Shown here piece by piece: positions 26,001 through 40,837 of a stretch of DNA of 64,000 nt. The notes beneath the pieces are model-generated. The model was not told the origin of the DNA. It worked only from the letters and a program-made list of their open reading frames with translations, and ran no database searches. Numbering within the stretch: the stretch's first letter is position 1; every line of letters begins with the position of its first letter. The translations under genes and the position numbers were made by a program. Source of the DNA: Fragum whitleyi (lineage: Eukaryota; Mollusca; Bivalvia; Cardiida; Cardiidae); the NCBI GenBank assembly GCA_948146395.1, contig OX411543.1, positions 35,855,058-35,919,057 on the forward strand, read 5' to 3'.

Positions 26001-29000
26001 CCTGCCAGTTCATTAATTACGCAGAATAACTAGAATCATTTATTTTGTTAACACCAGAATGTAAAAACATAATATTAAAGATCAATTCAAAACTATCTCA
26101 ATGATTTTGCATTAACTCTTAACCTTCTCAATACGAAGATACCGATTTCCAATTTTATAACTAGGAAAGTTTCTTGTCACAAAAGTTTTAAACAATTTCT
26201 AACGATAAACCTGAAAGCTCATTTGGTGACCCATATTTCTTGTAATACATTGTTTAGAAAATCTGGTTTGTGACCTATTTTCATAGTAGAGTTGGTAGGG
26301 AGTAAGCCCCACTATCATAGGGTCTTGAGTTTTGATGACCAACAATGGCACACATTCTTTCTAACATTAGTGCACCACCAATGAAAGTATATGTGGAATC
26401 TTCAGCTGGAACTCAATAAAGATGGGGTAGTCCTGAGATAACTACCAGGAACTCTAGTGAGGTGCTCCAGCCACTGTGATTTGACTGAAAAATTGTTAAA
26501 AGCAGTGTAAAACTCCATTGAAACAAGCAAATGATCTGGTTTTATGTAGGAGGTAAATAAATTTTGCAAAGAAGGTATAAATTTGTATTGGATTTTGTAT
26601 TGTTTCATAGTTGTCTTCCTAGTATCATTTTGATCCAGGATAAGTGAGAAACTGACTTTTACTTGTCAGTGGACAAAATTAATATTTCAACACCCCTGAT
26701 TATGCACATCAGGAAGGAGCAGCTGGAGGCTCAAAAAGGATGTCATGGTAGTGTTAGTGAGGGAAAAACAGGAATCCATGGTTTGGTGCTCAAGCCAAGG
26801 ATAGCAGCTGGAGGCTTAGAAAAGAATTAATGGAAGTACTGGGGTTTGAAATACCAGAAATCCATTGTTAGGGGCTCCAGCCGTCACAATATGACTTCAA
26901 AATTGTTAAAAAATGTGTAAAAACCCCGTCCAATTAAACAAGCATCCGTGGCTGCAAAATTGCGATAAAGAGAAACTCAACGCCATTTAAACATACAAAA
27001 TCTTCTTCACTATGTTTTGTTACATTTTCAGATAGGTCAGTTTGAAGATGATAGACATTGTTCAAGGTTAAGAACAGTTCTGGCTCATTACCCACCTGTA
27101 CAGGTAAGTGATAGCAGAGCTCCAGATGAAGGGAGGGATTTTTTTATTTCAAAATGAAGAATTCCGTTATTGACAACCAAAACCTATTTTGTTGGTACTC
27201 ATTGGATTTGTCTCATCAAGTCAATTCCAATGAGTACCAACAACATAGGGCTTGAATGAGAAATAACAGATATATTGGTCGTCACTCCCTCTTATCTGGA
27301 GCCCCAGATTGTAAGACCTACCCCTAAATTATGTTTGAGGGGAATATAGGAGTTAACTTGTTGTTCAGTCTGTTATCTTGTCCACTCAATTTCTCAGCAA
27401 CTTAATCGGCAGATTTCATTGAAACTTAATAGATGTGATCAGTATCAAGCAGAGATGCGCAAGTTAAATTTTTGTTACTACCCATTGATTTTTGGCAGAG
27501 TTGTGGCCCTTTTGATGGAAAATGGCTTTTCATTATTGACGAGCATTTGTAGCGGGTATAAGTCTGCTTTGCAAGAGTCCAGTAATCCTTGGGGCCCAGC
27601 CTGGTTAGCTAAGCTGGTAATGGATTTGTTTTTAGCTCTACTACTTTCAGATAAAACCTGTGGTATCGTGATCACCTTGGTGTCATTCAGATTGGCATTG
27701 TCGTGGTAGGCACTGGTATATGTGTTGGCATTGTGATATTTATGTAGTTATTGAAGATATCTCTATGTAACTTGGCATGTGTGTTCACCATTACAAGAGC
27801 TATATAGACTATCAAATGAATAAGGACATAGATTTATAATATGACCTATGTCGCCGGAGTGAAATAACCCTGTTGAATATTTTTGATATTACATGGGTGT
27901 TATTACACTAGTGGAATAACTATGCAAATGAGCTCAGAGCGAATAGCAACGCTGCTTTGTAACCGCAAAAATGACGTCATAATCTATGTTTTGTGATGTC
28001 ATTTTTATACGCCGCCAGAGGCGGACGTCGCCAGAGGCAGACGTATATTGGCGTCATCTTCTCCGTCTGTCCGTCCGTCCATCCGTCCGTCCATCCGTCC
28101 GTACATCCGTCCACTTTTCTTGTCAACGCAACTCTCCTAAGTTTCTGGCTTGATCTTCTTGAAACTTGGTCAATGTTATCACCTCAATTGGTAAATGTGC
28201 ATGAAGGAAGGATTTTACGGTTCGTTGATTTTTGCCTGAGTTATGCCCCTTAATATCTTAGTCTCTGGGTCCACTTTTCTTGTCAACGCAACTCCTCCTA
28301 AGTTTCTGGCTGGATCTTCTTGAAACTTGGTCAATGTAATCACCTCAATTGGTAGATGTGCATGAAGGAAGGATTTTATGGTAGGTTGATTTTTGCCTGA
28401 GTTACGCCCCTTAAAAACTTAGTCTCTTTGGCTTTTTGCCTCAGTTATGCCCCCTGAAAATTTAGTCTCTGGGGGCTTATTGAAATTGCAGCCTTGTGAA
28501 TGCAACTCTTCCTAAGTTTCTGGCTGGATCTAAATGAAACTTGGTGGATGTTATAACTGAAATTGATGGATGAGCATGAAGTAAGGATTTTATGGTTCAT
28601 TAATTTTACCATAAATTATGCCCCATTAAAACTTAGTATCTAGGGCTTATTGAAATTGCAGCTTTTTCAACGCAACTCCTCCTTACTTTTTGTCTTTATT
28701 TAAATGAAACTTGGTCATTTTTAATTTGGTTTTGTCAAAATAAGTAGTGTCTACAATTATTATTGTGAAACAGCAGCAAAGTGGCGGCGTATTTTGTGAC
28801 GATGGCACTCTTGTTAAATGGTGTTATAAGATTCGCGGAAAATTGAAACATTGAATTTCAAGAATTTTGATGATTTTTGGCTAAAATTCGAATCGTATTG
28901 TAAACAGAATATAAAATTTGTGCTAATAAAATACAGAATTTATTAAACTTGTCGTTAAAAACAGATAAAAACTCAGCGTAGCCTCGTTTAATGAATTCTG

Positions 29001-32000
29001 TATAAAATGACCACTTATTCAATATCCTCTATTTTTTGCATTACCCATTACCTTCAGCCGAGTGTTGTACCTGTAGGCAGTGCTCTTGATCATTCTGGGT
29101 TCTCAAGTTCAATCCACAGCTTGGCCAACTTAAAATAACATTTGACAAAAGTCATTATGACAGGTGTAGTTTGTCTCCCACCAATTGGTAAATGATAATA
29201 TTATACCCAAGTAAGATTGGCAGCAGGTGGTTTGGCTGAAATTCACTGGCTGTATTGGTGGGAGAAACAATAGGAAAACACAGTGGATGTTATCACAATA
29301 TGACTACAATACTGTTGAAAGTGACTTTAAACCCCATTCAACACAAACAAACCTAATCCCTTGACTTTTTCCGGAGAAAGTATTGTAGAATTAGAATAAT
29401 TGGTTTCAAGGGATCTTTTACCCATTGTCTTCTACTGTGTAGGATGCTTTTAATTTGAAATAGCACCCAATTGTATTTGTTGTCCTGTTCCCATTTTCCA
29501 TTTAGACCAGTCTAAATTTCATAAAATAGGAAATAGTTTACAGGGGATTAGTTTTCTGTTATTCAGATCAATGGCATTGTTCCCAATACGCACATTAAGC
29601 AAGCTGGTAATGAAAATAAATCCTCTTTCGAAAAATGTTGTTGATGAATGATCATAACATCGAAACTACAGCTTATTAAGCTGTAGTTTTGATGTTTTGA
29701 TAATACATTACAACAACGCTCAAACCATAAAAAAGGGAGCAGACAGATGAGATTCATCTTTTGTCACAGTCCACATATCACCTTTATCCTCTATATTCTT
29801 CGTTGGTTGCTTTCTGAGTGCGTATAAATTTCAAAATCCTAGTTATGCCTATGCAGACTATTGAATGCACAGGACTTCAATTTTGTACAAAGGAAGTTGG
29901 TCAATGTTTTACAGGAAGTAGGTCACAGTTGACACTTTTGGTCATAATTGGATAAATTTGTCATTCAGAAACAACTATTGTTTTATGATTCTTTTGCACC
30001 ATTGATTAAAAGATATTTCCATTTGTGTGGAAATGGAAAAATGTTTTACTGGTAATTGGACAAGCTGACTCTTAAATTTTACTTGCGTTTATAATATAAC
30101 CTATGTCGAGGGAGTGAAATAACCCGTTGAATATTTTCCTTATTACACAGGTGTTATTACACTAGTGGAACAACTATGCAAATGAGCTCAGAGCGAATAG
30201 CAACGCTATCTTGTTACAGCGAAAATGACGTCTTAATCTACATATTGTGACGTCAGTTTTAAATGGCGTTATAAGTTTCGCGGAAAATAGAAATGTAAAA
30301 TTTCAAGAATTTTGAGTCAAATTATAAATAGAATATAAAATTTGTACTCATAAAATACAGAATTTATGAAACTCATCCTCTAAAACAGATAAAAACACGG
30401 CAAAATCGTTTTATAAAATTCAGTATTCCATGACCACTCATTCAATATCCTTTTTTTATTTGTCCAAATTTTCCTGTTCATTTATGTTTGAAAATATTTT
30501 TCAATAACAATCATTTTGTGAGTAAGACACATTTTTTTTTGAGCTGGAGACAAAAAAAAAAATATTATGTTAGAATAAAAGTTGAAATTGCTTTGTAAAA
30601 ATTGATTTCTCCTAATCTCTTATTTTTTCCTTTGATTCCCGACAGTGTTACTCATTCTTTCCGACTATTTGTCCCTCACCAATGGGTCAATAAAAAGTAG
30701 ACCTATGTGGGATAGCAGCTGGAGGCTAGAAAAAGATGTAATGGTAGAGCTGGTGTAAGAAATAATAGGAATCCATTGTTAGGCACTCAAGCCGCTGTGA
30801 TATAGCTGAAATATTGTTGAAAGTTATGTAAAACCCCACCCATTCAAACATACTTAATCTTTCATTTCTTCTTAAAACTTGAATTGTATCTTAAAAGCTC
30901 TTTGACCTTTCAATTGAAGCCCCTTTTCCTATTAAGTAGCCTTCAATTGAATTCTTGATTCAAGATTCTCTTTTCCTTAGAAAAATTTCTAAGGAAAATC
31001 TACATGTTCTCAGGCAAAATTGCACTAGGCAGACATGTCGGTATGGGAATACCTAACCTGAATATATCTTTATCAATTTCTTATATTACAAAGGTTCTTT
31101 ATGAGAGAGGAAAATTATCACCTAGAACTCATCAGCTGTTATCAACAAATCTAACCACTGTCTTAAAGGAGGCATTGTCCCCTCGCACAGAATTCTGGGA
31201 TAGTGGGAAAACTTTACGTGTTTTGGCGGAGGAATCGTACTTCAGAGAGAAAGAAGACAGTGAGATAGAATGGCCAGAAACAATAAAGAAAATGATATCA
31301 GACAGTAGGTTAAAGGGAGATTAATTTGATAAGTATGGTTTGACTCTTATAAACCCTTGTCATGTAATACCTAAAATATTCCTACATTGATAGGAGGTAT
31401 AGACAAAGATCAGACTGCACATATGTACAGTTTGATCATAGCCTTTTCAATCTGGTTTTCCTTCTAAACCGGAAAAGTTTAAAAACGATATTTTAAATTT
31501 TTTTCCTACTTGCAATATGTGCATCCAGTGCTTCCAGCACTTTGACTTCATGCATATTTGGCATGATGTTTATTCCTCATGACAAGAGTAAAAGATTTAT
31601 CTTTAATGTAAGGGGCCGATGTTTGACTAAGTTTACATAATAACATGTTTACAGATTTTACATTCTTCTGCACTGAGTCTAGCTAGCTCAAGATGCAGTC
31701 AATGCGCAGTTGGTAGTGCGTCAGACTGTCATTCTAGAGGTCCCAAGTTCAATCCCCAATAGGGGCAATCATTCTTTCCAACTATAAGTCTCTCATCAAT
31801 GGGTTGATAATCGTAGACCTATGTGAGATTGCAGCTGGAGGCAAGGAAAGGAGGTGATGGTTGTACTGGTGAGTGAAATACCAGGAATCCATTCTTAGGT
31901 TCTCCAGCAGCGGTACAAATGAAAAAGTGTTGAAAGGGGCGTAAAACTCCATTCAATATATCAATCACTGGCTCAATCCAGATTCCACTGGGCCATCAAT

Positions 32001-35000
32001 TGTGGGATCGTAAGTTAAATTCTTGCCTCTGTCAACTTTTATTAATATTTGACATAAGTTATTGTGACAAGTATTATTTGTCTTGACCAATGGGAAAATG
32101 ATAAGAAGGGCCCCTGGATGGAATGCACAGCTGGTGGATAGGTTGAAATGTGGTTGTACTGGTGTGAGAAACAACAGGCAATTATGGGTGTGTCAACCAG
32201 CTTCTGCAATAAAATTGCAATAATGTTTAAAGCGGCTTCAAACTCAAATCTAACAACATTCTTCTGTATTGACTGTGAAGGTTAAGTTGACCCAAACTAT
32301 ACCTATATGAAAAAAAAAGCTTAGATATCAATTACTGACAAATTTTGGCAATTTATAACAGATTTTTGATACTGATTAATTTTATCCTTTGAATTACATA
32401 CAAAGCTGATTAGGATAAATCAGTTTTCTATTAATCTATATGATGGATTGAGTTTGGGTCAAAATTATATAATATTGCCTTAGTATGATCATGTAAATTA
32501 ACCTATCTGTTGTTCACAGTATTTTCCTCTTGTACTCAAAGCTTTGGCTGTTGTTTTAGACTGAGACCAGTCTGCACAGATGTGCAGTCAGATCTTGGCC
32601 AACAAGCACTTGTAGCCTGCTTTGCAACAATGTAGTTATCCTTGGGCCGAGCCTTATTAGCTCAGCTGGTAATGGATTTGCTTTTAGCTCTGCTGTTTTC
32701 AGTAATATCAGAGGTATTACGATCACATTGGTGTCAATCCCATTGGCATTGTGAGCATAGGCACTTGCATATGTGTTGGCGCTGGCATGACAAACTTTAC
32801 CTTGATGATATCTCTATTGTTTTTGAAGATCTCTCCATGAAACTCGGCATGTGTGTTCATCTTCACAAATGCTCTATAGACTATCAAGGGGATAAGAACT
32901 TAGATTTTTTGCATTATCCAACCACCACCATAGCGCAGTTGGTTATGCATAAGACTTCAAATGTGGAAATCATGGGTTAGATCCCTGGTGGGGCTAATAT
33001 CCTTTCCGACTTTTGTCTCACCAATGTGTAGATAATCGTAAACCTATGTGAGATAGCATTCAGAGGCTAGGAAAGGGTGTAATGGTAGTACAGGTGAAAG
33101 AAATATCAGGAATCCATTGTTAGGTGCTCCGGCCACTGCGATATAACTGCGAAATTGTTGAAAGGGGCGTAAAACCCATTCAAACAAAGAAATTTTTGCA
33201 ATATCCAGTACCTGCAGCAGAATTGCACCCCTAGACAGTGCTCTTGACCATCCTGGGTTCTCAACAGCTAGGCCAGCATTTGACAAATGTTATTATGAAA
33301 GGAGTTGTTTATCTCACATCGATGAGCAAATGATAATATAATACCTAGGTAAGATTTGCAGTTGTTGGTTTATATGAAATTTAAACACCTGCTATCTACT
33401 TAATCATAGTGGGAAAAACTTGAACCAGACTGCTTGAAATGTCTCAAAAGGGGCAGTTTATTTTTAGGCAGTTGTAATGGATTGGTTTTAACATTTATTT
33501 TTTGTTCATTATTTGCTCATCTGAGCAGGAAGTGCTCAAGATGAGCTATTGTGATCGTACAATGTCAGGTGTCCATCGTCAGTCGTGCATTGTGCGTCGT
33601 GCCTCCTCCACAATTTCTTAAATCATCTAAAACATCTTCTCCTAAACCAGTGGACCAATCTTGATGAAACTAACCTATGCGTAGTCATTGGAATAGTCAA
33701 GGCAATTTTAATGAGTGCTAAACATAATTAAACCCTTCTTTGTGCTTACTCATTTGAAAAGTATTGTCAATGGAATTTCAATGAGAGCCACTGTCATAGA
33801 ACATTTTAAATTGTACCAGACTCTTCACTTCAAAGATGGGGACATCAGTTTGATTCTACCCCACATTTGGCTGTCAGTTCTAATGGCTGTTGCCAAAACA
33901 CAGTTGATAGCACATCGGAATCCCAATTTTCAATTATTGGATGTCAAAGGTTTGATCCCCAGAGATGGTACATACTCTCCCTGAAAAGTAAGTTACCTTA
34001 GGGGAATGGCAGCTGGAGGCTAGGAAAAGATGTAATGCTAGTTATGGTAAGAAATTCCTTAAATCAATGGCAAGGCTCTCCATCTGCTGTGTCCTGACTG
34101 AAAGATTGTTAGAAGTGTTGTAAATCCTATAAAATCAATAAATCTTAAAGCTACTCTTTCACAGATTGGGAAAATATGATTTTTTGAAAATTTTTGTAAA
34201 ATCAATCTGTAATAACGACCTCATCATGTTGAAGCCTTTGAAATGATAAGATTCAATCTGGTAATGCATGGAAAAGAAGACCGATATTCCTGAAGTGTAA
34301 TTTATTCTGAAAAAAATAAAGCATCTACTTACGCTTTGAAAATAATTCTTGAATTTCTAGCCAACTTTTACGCATATGGATTCCGCATTATTGCCATACT
34401 CAATCAAAGATTAAGGTAAAAGTATTTGACAGCTGGAAATTTCATATCAATACATGCAAAAATTAAAGATTACTCACGGAAAGTAAAGATTTTGTAATTT
34501 ATTGACTGGAAATAAATAGACTGGAACCCTTACTGATCTTGACGCTTCAACAAATAAATTACAAAATAATTGAAATATGTTGTTTTAAGTGCCAATGACC
34601 TTGGGCCATTCTTAATCGTCTAAAAATACAAACATTTCCAAATCTAAGAACAAGTTTTGTATTTGATTTCACAGACTTTGAAAAGAAAATTACACATTTA
34701 TTAAATTGCGGCATTTTTCTTTTACTGTATAAATTTGGATGAAATCCAACAAGTTGGTCACCTGTAGCAGCCATTCTAAAACATGTAGTCATTTGATACC
34801 GGCGCACAGTAACGTTGTCAATATGACGTAACGGTATTGGTAACTTTTGTTGAAAGTCAGCACTTTTCAAAATACTCAGCTCAACAATAAACACAATTTC
34901 TGTATTGCCTTTCCATTGGATAAGTATTATTTTCATATCTTTCTGATCCAAAAATTGTGAACTTAAATCTGTAATTTGTCTTTAAGATACTGAACTGATG

Positions 35001-38000
35001 TTGATCTGTGACAAATACAACAAATTGGTCACCTGTAGCAGCCATTCTAAAACATGTAGTCATTTGGTACCGGCGCACAGTAACGTTGTCAATATGACGT
35101 AACGGTATTGGTAACTTTTGTTGAAAGTCAGCACTTTTCAAAATACTCAGCTCAACAATAAACACAATTTCTGTATTGCCTTTCCATTGGATAAGTATTA
35201 TTTTCATATCTATCTGATCCAAAAATTGTGAACTTAAATCTGTAATTTGTCTTTGAGATACAGAACTGATGTTGATCTGTGACAAATACAGATCAAACGT
35301 CGAAAGTTTTTCCATTCTTCGAGTGTCATCCTTCAGAAAGGCTCTGCATTCTAAAACAAACCTTTTAAACCATTATAAAGAAGGTATCTGCTTACATTTG
35401 CAGATATTCCATCATTTCAATCTCTCTATTAGCTTTCCCATATCTACAGTAGAAATTTATTATTAACCGGTTGTTTGTTGCTGCGCTGGTGCCGTCATTT
35501 CAAAGTTTAAAAAATTTATGCATGCCTTTAGATTATTGACTTTGAATTCAAAAATACCACAAAGATTATTCTTAACTTTTAAACATCCTTACAGATTAAG
35601 TCAATAAGTAAATATGCGAAGTTTTGAATGGTTTGGTCCAGATTGAGGGAACAATTACGGGTAGTACCACTAGGAAGTAATGTTACTAAAAGGGTTGTGC
35701 TGTTGGCACCTACCCAGGAATATCAAATGTTGAATTTCTTTCATCATAGTCATAGCAGATTCTTGTAAATTAAGTATTATGTCAACAATAAATGGTTTGA
35801 GAAGTGTACAAAACTTCATTAATTTCCATGGGGAATTCCAAAGTTATAGTAAAAGTCCACATATTGTTTTATCCACCCTCCTATGAGTAAGGCAATCAGT
35901 TTACAAGACAGTCACACTTCAATATACCTTAAGAGATAAGACAGTCTGAAAACAGTCTGGCAATACGATTACATTGCAGTCACACATCTATATACTTTAG
36001 AACAAGAGTCAGATATCAGTCAAAATCAATATTGCATTAACACATCTATAGGGCTTTGGAGAAGACTCAGTCAGATTTGCATAAGGCTGCACTTTACTCT
36101 TCTGTCACATTTTTTTAAACCTTAAGACAAGACATTAAATATCAGTACAGCAATCATTTCTCTGTCAAACATCTTATAGCCTACAGAGACAAGACAGATA
36201 TTATCAGTACCATAGAGTACCTCGAGACAAGACATTCTGTGAGATATCAGTCTTATTATCAGTATACATGGCAGTCAAGCATCAATATACCTCAAGAGAC
36301 AAAACAGTCGGTCAGATATCAGTCTTGCAATAGGTACATATGGCTCACACACATCTAAATGCCTCAAGAGACAAGATAATCAGTCAGATATCTGGTAAGA
36401 CATTTATATTGCATTCACAAATCTAAATGGATCAAGACTAGACAGTCTGGCAAACCTGTTTACATTGCAGTCACACATCTATATACCTAGAGACTAGACA
36501 GTCTCAGATAGGTCACACAAGAAGTTTACATGGCAGCCACACATCTATATACATCAGGACAACACAGTCAAAAAATAGTTTGGCAATCAGTTTTAATACC
36601 AAACACACATCAATATACCTGAAACTACAAGACAGTCAGACATAATTATGGCAATCAATCCAATGGCAGTGAAACATCTATTTACCTAACAACAAGACAG
36701 TCAGTCAGATAATGGTTAAGCAAGAAGTTACTTAGCAGTCACCCATCTATATACCTAGACACAAGACAGTCAGTCAGAGAACAGTCTGGTATTCCATTTA
36801 ATGGCAGTCACACATCAATATACATCAGGACAAGACTGTCAGATAAAAGTCAAGCAAGAAGTTACATGGCAGTCACACATCTATATACCTAGACACAAGA
36901 CAGTCAGCCATTGGACAGTGGCTGCTTACAGTGCAGCCACACATCTACATACAGAAGGACAAGACAGTCAGAGAATAGTCTGGCAATCAGTTTTATTTGC
37001 AGTCACACATCTACTTACCTTAAGACAAGACAGTCAAGCTGATAAAAGTCAAGCAAGAAGTATTATGGCAGTCACACATCTTCATACCTAGAGACTAGAC
37101 AGTCAGTCAGAGAATAGACTTGCGACCAGTTCACATTGCACACACACACACACACACACATCTATATCCCTGAAGATATGACTGTGATATCAGTCAATCA
37201 AATCTTTATTTATAGGGAGATAAGAAATTCAATCAGATGTCAGTGCAGCAATAACTTTACATGACAGTCTCTGATCAATGCACTCCTCAAAACTCTGAAG
37301 TGGCAACATGCCTCTTTAGTCTTAGGAAAAAAGTACTGCCTGAATTTGAAGCATTTTAATATGAATGGTGAGGCTTATTTATTCACAAAAAATTAAAAAG
37401 TAATCAAAGAAATGTTCTAATATTAGATGAACATAAGAGGACCCTCAATTTTAAAGTTGACATTGATGGTTGGGTATATTTCATACTTCTTGTTACAATT
37501 AGGAGTGTTTCTTAAGTTGTGAAATTTCTAGGAGTTTTAAAGGGTGTTCAGGACATTAAATCCTGATATCAATTGATTCAAATGTAAAAAAAAAAAAATA
37601 AACAAAAAAAAAAAAAAATACTGAAAATTCACCATTTTTGTGACTTGAAAATTGAGGGAGACTTAATTTCATCTTGAAAATTTCCAAATGCATGATTATT
37701 CAAATCAATTGGAAAAGAGAACATGACTGAAACCTCTTTTGCTGGAAAAGTTGAAATTTTATTTATGCAAATGAAATACTATGAAAAAGGAAAAATATGA
37801 GGTGGCTCCTTCAAATTTTTGAGTTGTTTATATCTAGAGACAAGACTTTCTGTGAGATATCAGTCTTATTATCAGTATACATTGCAGTCATGCATCAATA
37901 TACCTTAAGACAAAACAGCAAGACTTAGTTAGATATCAGTCTTGTAATAAGAACATATGGCAGGCACACATCTAGATACCTCAAGAGACAAGACAGTCAG

Positions 38001-40800
38001 TCAGATATCAGTCTGGCAAGAAATTCATAGAGCATTCACACATCTATATTGATCAAGACTAGACAGTCTGGCCAACAGGTTTACATTGCAGTTACACATC
38101 TATATACCTAAAGACTAGACAGTCTCAGATAACAGTCAAACAAGAAGTTTACATGGCAGTCACACATCTATATACCTCAGGACAAGACAGTCAAAGAATA
38201 GTATGGCAATGAGTTTTAATACCAATCACACATCAATATACCTGAAACAAGACAGTCAGACGTAATTCTGGCAATCAATCCAATGGCAGTAAAACATCTT
38301 ATTATAACAACAAGAGAGTCAGTCAGATAACGGTTAAGCAAGAAGTTACTAAGCAGTCACCTTTCTATATACCTAGACACAAGACAGTCAGTCAGATAAC
38401 GGTTAAGCAAGAAGTTACTAAGCAGTCACCCATCTATATACCTAGAAACAAGACAGTCAGAGGACAGTCTGGTATTCCTTTTAATGGCAGTCACACATTT
38501 ATATACATCAGAACAAGGAAGTCAGTTAACAGTCAAGTATGATGTTTCACGGCAGTCACACATCCATATACATGGACACAAGACAGTCAGCCATTGGACA
38601 GTGGCAATCAGCTTACAGTGCAGCCACACATCTACAAACAGAAGGACAAAACAGTCAGAGAATAGTCTGGCAATCAGTTTTCTTTGCAGTTACCAATTCC
38701 TTACCTTAAGACAAGACAGTCAAGCAGTGAACAGTCAAGCAAGAAGTTAAATGGCAGTAAAACATCTTTATACCTAGAGACAAGACAGTCAGTCAGAGAA
38801 TAGTCTTGCAACCAGTTTACATTGCACACACACTCATCTATATCCCTGAAGATATGACAGTGATATCAGTTAATCAAATCTTTATTTATAGGGAGATAAG
38901 AAAGTCAATCAGATGTCAATGCAGCAATAGCTTTACATGGCAGTCTCCGATCTAAACACTCCTCACAACTCTGAGGTGGCCACTTGCCTCTTTAGTCTTA
39001 GGAAAAAAGTCTTGCTTGAATTCGAAGCATTTAAACTTGAATGGTGAGGCTTAATCATACACTAGAAATTAAAAAGTATGCAAAGAATTTTCAGCAGGAA
39101 TGTTCTAATATTAGATGAACATAAGAGGACCCTCAATTTAAAAGTTGACATAGATGGTTGGATATTATTAAATTTTTCTTATTACAATTAAGAATGTTTC
39201 TAAAGTTGTGACATTTCTAGGACTTTTAAAGGGTGTTCAGGACATTAAATCCGCATATCAATTAGTTTATTTGGAAAAAAAAAAGGAAAAAATACTGAAA
39301 ATTCAGCGTTTTTGTGACTTGAAAATTGAGGGAGACTTTAATTTCATCTTAAAAAATTTCTGAATGCATGCTTATACAAATCAATTGGAAAAGAGACCAT
39401 AACGGAACTTCTTTTTACTAGAAAAGTTGAAATTTTATTTATGCAAATGAAATACTATGAAAAGAGGAAAAATGTGAGGTGGCTCCTTCAAATTTTTGAG
39501 TTGTTTATATCTAGAGACAATATCAGTCCTATTATCAGTATACATGGCAGTCACACATCAATATACCTTTAGACAAAACAGCAAGTAAGATATCAGTCTT
39601 GTAAGAAGAACATAATGCATGCACACATCTAAATAGCTCAAGAGACAAGACAGTCAGTCATATATCAGGCTTGCAAGAAATTCATAGAGCATTCACACAT
39701 CTAAATTCATCAAGACTAGACAGTCTGGCCCACAGGTGTACATTGCAGTCATACATCTATATACATAAAGACTAGACAGTCCCAGATAACAGTCAAACAA
39801 GAAGTTTGCATGGCAGTCACACATCTATATCTATCAGGACAAGACAGTTAAAGAATAGTATGGCAATCAGTTTAAATACCAATCACACATCAACATACCT
39901 AAAACGACAAGACAGTCAAACGTAATTCTGGCAATCAATCGAATGGCACTCACACATCTATACATTTAAGGACAAGAATGTCAGATAACTGTTAAGCAAG
40001 AAGTTTCTTAGCAGTCACACATCTATATACCTAAAGACTAGACAGTCAGTCATAGGACAGTGGCAATCAGTTTACAGTTCAGCCACACATCTACATTCAG
40101 AAGGACAAGACAGTCAAATAGATAACAGTTAATCAAGAAGAACATGGCAGTCACACATCTACATACCTAAAGACAAGACGGTCAAGCATAAAACAGTCAA
40201 GCAAGAAGTTAAATGGCAGTCACACATTTTTTAAACCTAGAGATAAGACAGTCAAGCAGAGGACAGTCAAGCAAGAAGTTAAATGGCAGTCACACATCTT
40301 TATACCTAGAGACAAGACAGTCAGTCAGAGAAAAGTCTTGCAACCAGTTTACATTGCACACACACACATCTATTTCCCTGAAGATATGATAGTGATGTTA
40401 GTCAATCAAATCTTTATTTACAAGGAGATAAGAAAGTCAATCAGATATCAGTGCAGCAATAACTTTACATGGCAGTCTCTGATCTAAATGCTCCTCACAA
40501 CTCTGAAGTGGCTTACCTCTTCAGTCTTAGAAAAAAAGTGCTGTTTGAATTCGAAGCATTTAAACTTGAATGCTGAGGCTTAAACATACACTAGAAATTA
40601 AAAAGTATGCAAAGAATTTTCAGCAGGAATGTTCTTATATTAGATAAACATAAGAGGACCCTCAATTTAAAAGTTGACGTAGATGGTTGGATATTATTAT
40701 ATTTTTCTTATTACAATTAAGAATGTTTCTAAAGTTGTGAAATTTCTAGGAGTTTTAAAGGGTGTTCAGGACATTAAATCCTGATATCAATAAGTTAAAA

Positions 40801-40837
<37 letters not shown>

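Noticed and set aside
31305..31321. Extension of exon n to the stop at 31322 (…SDSRLKGD) as a truncated MSH6
   Set aside because: A good gtaggt donor at 31305 leaves the phase needed by exon o, whose product continues the family alignment without a gap. An intron-retention isoform cannot be excluded.
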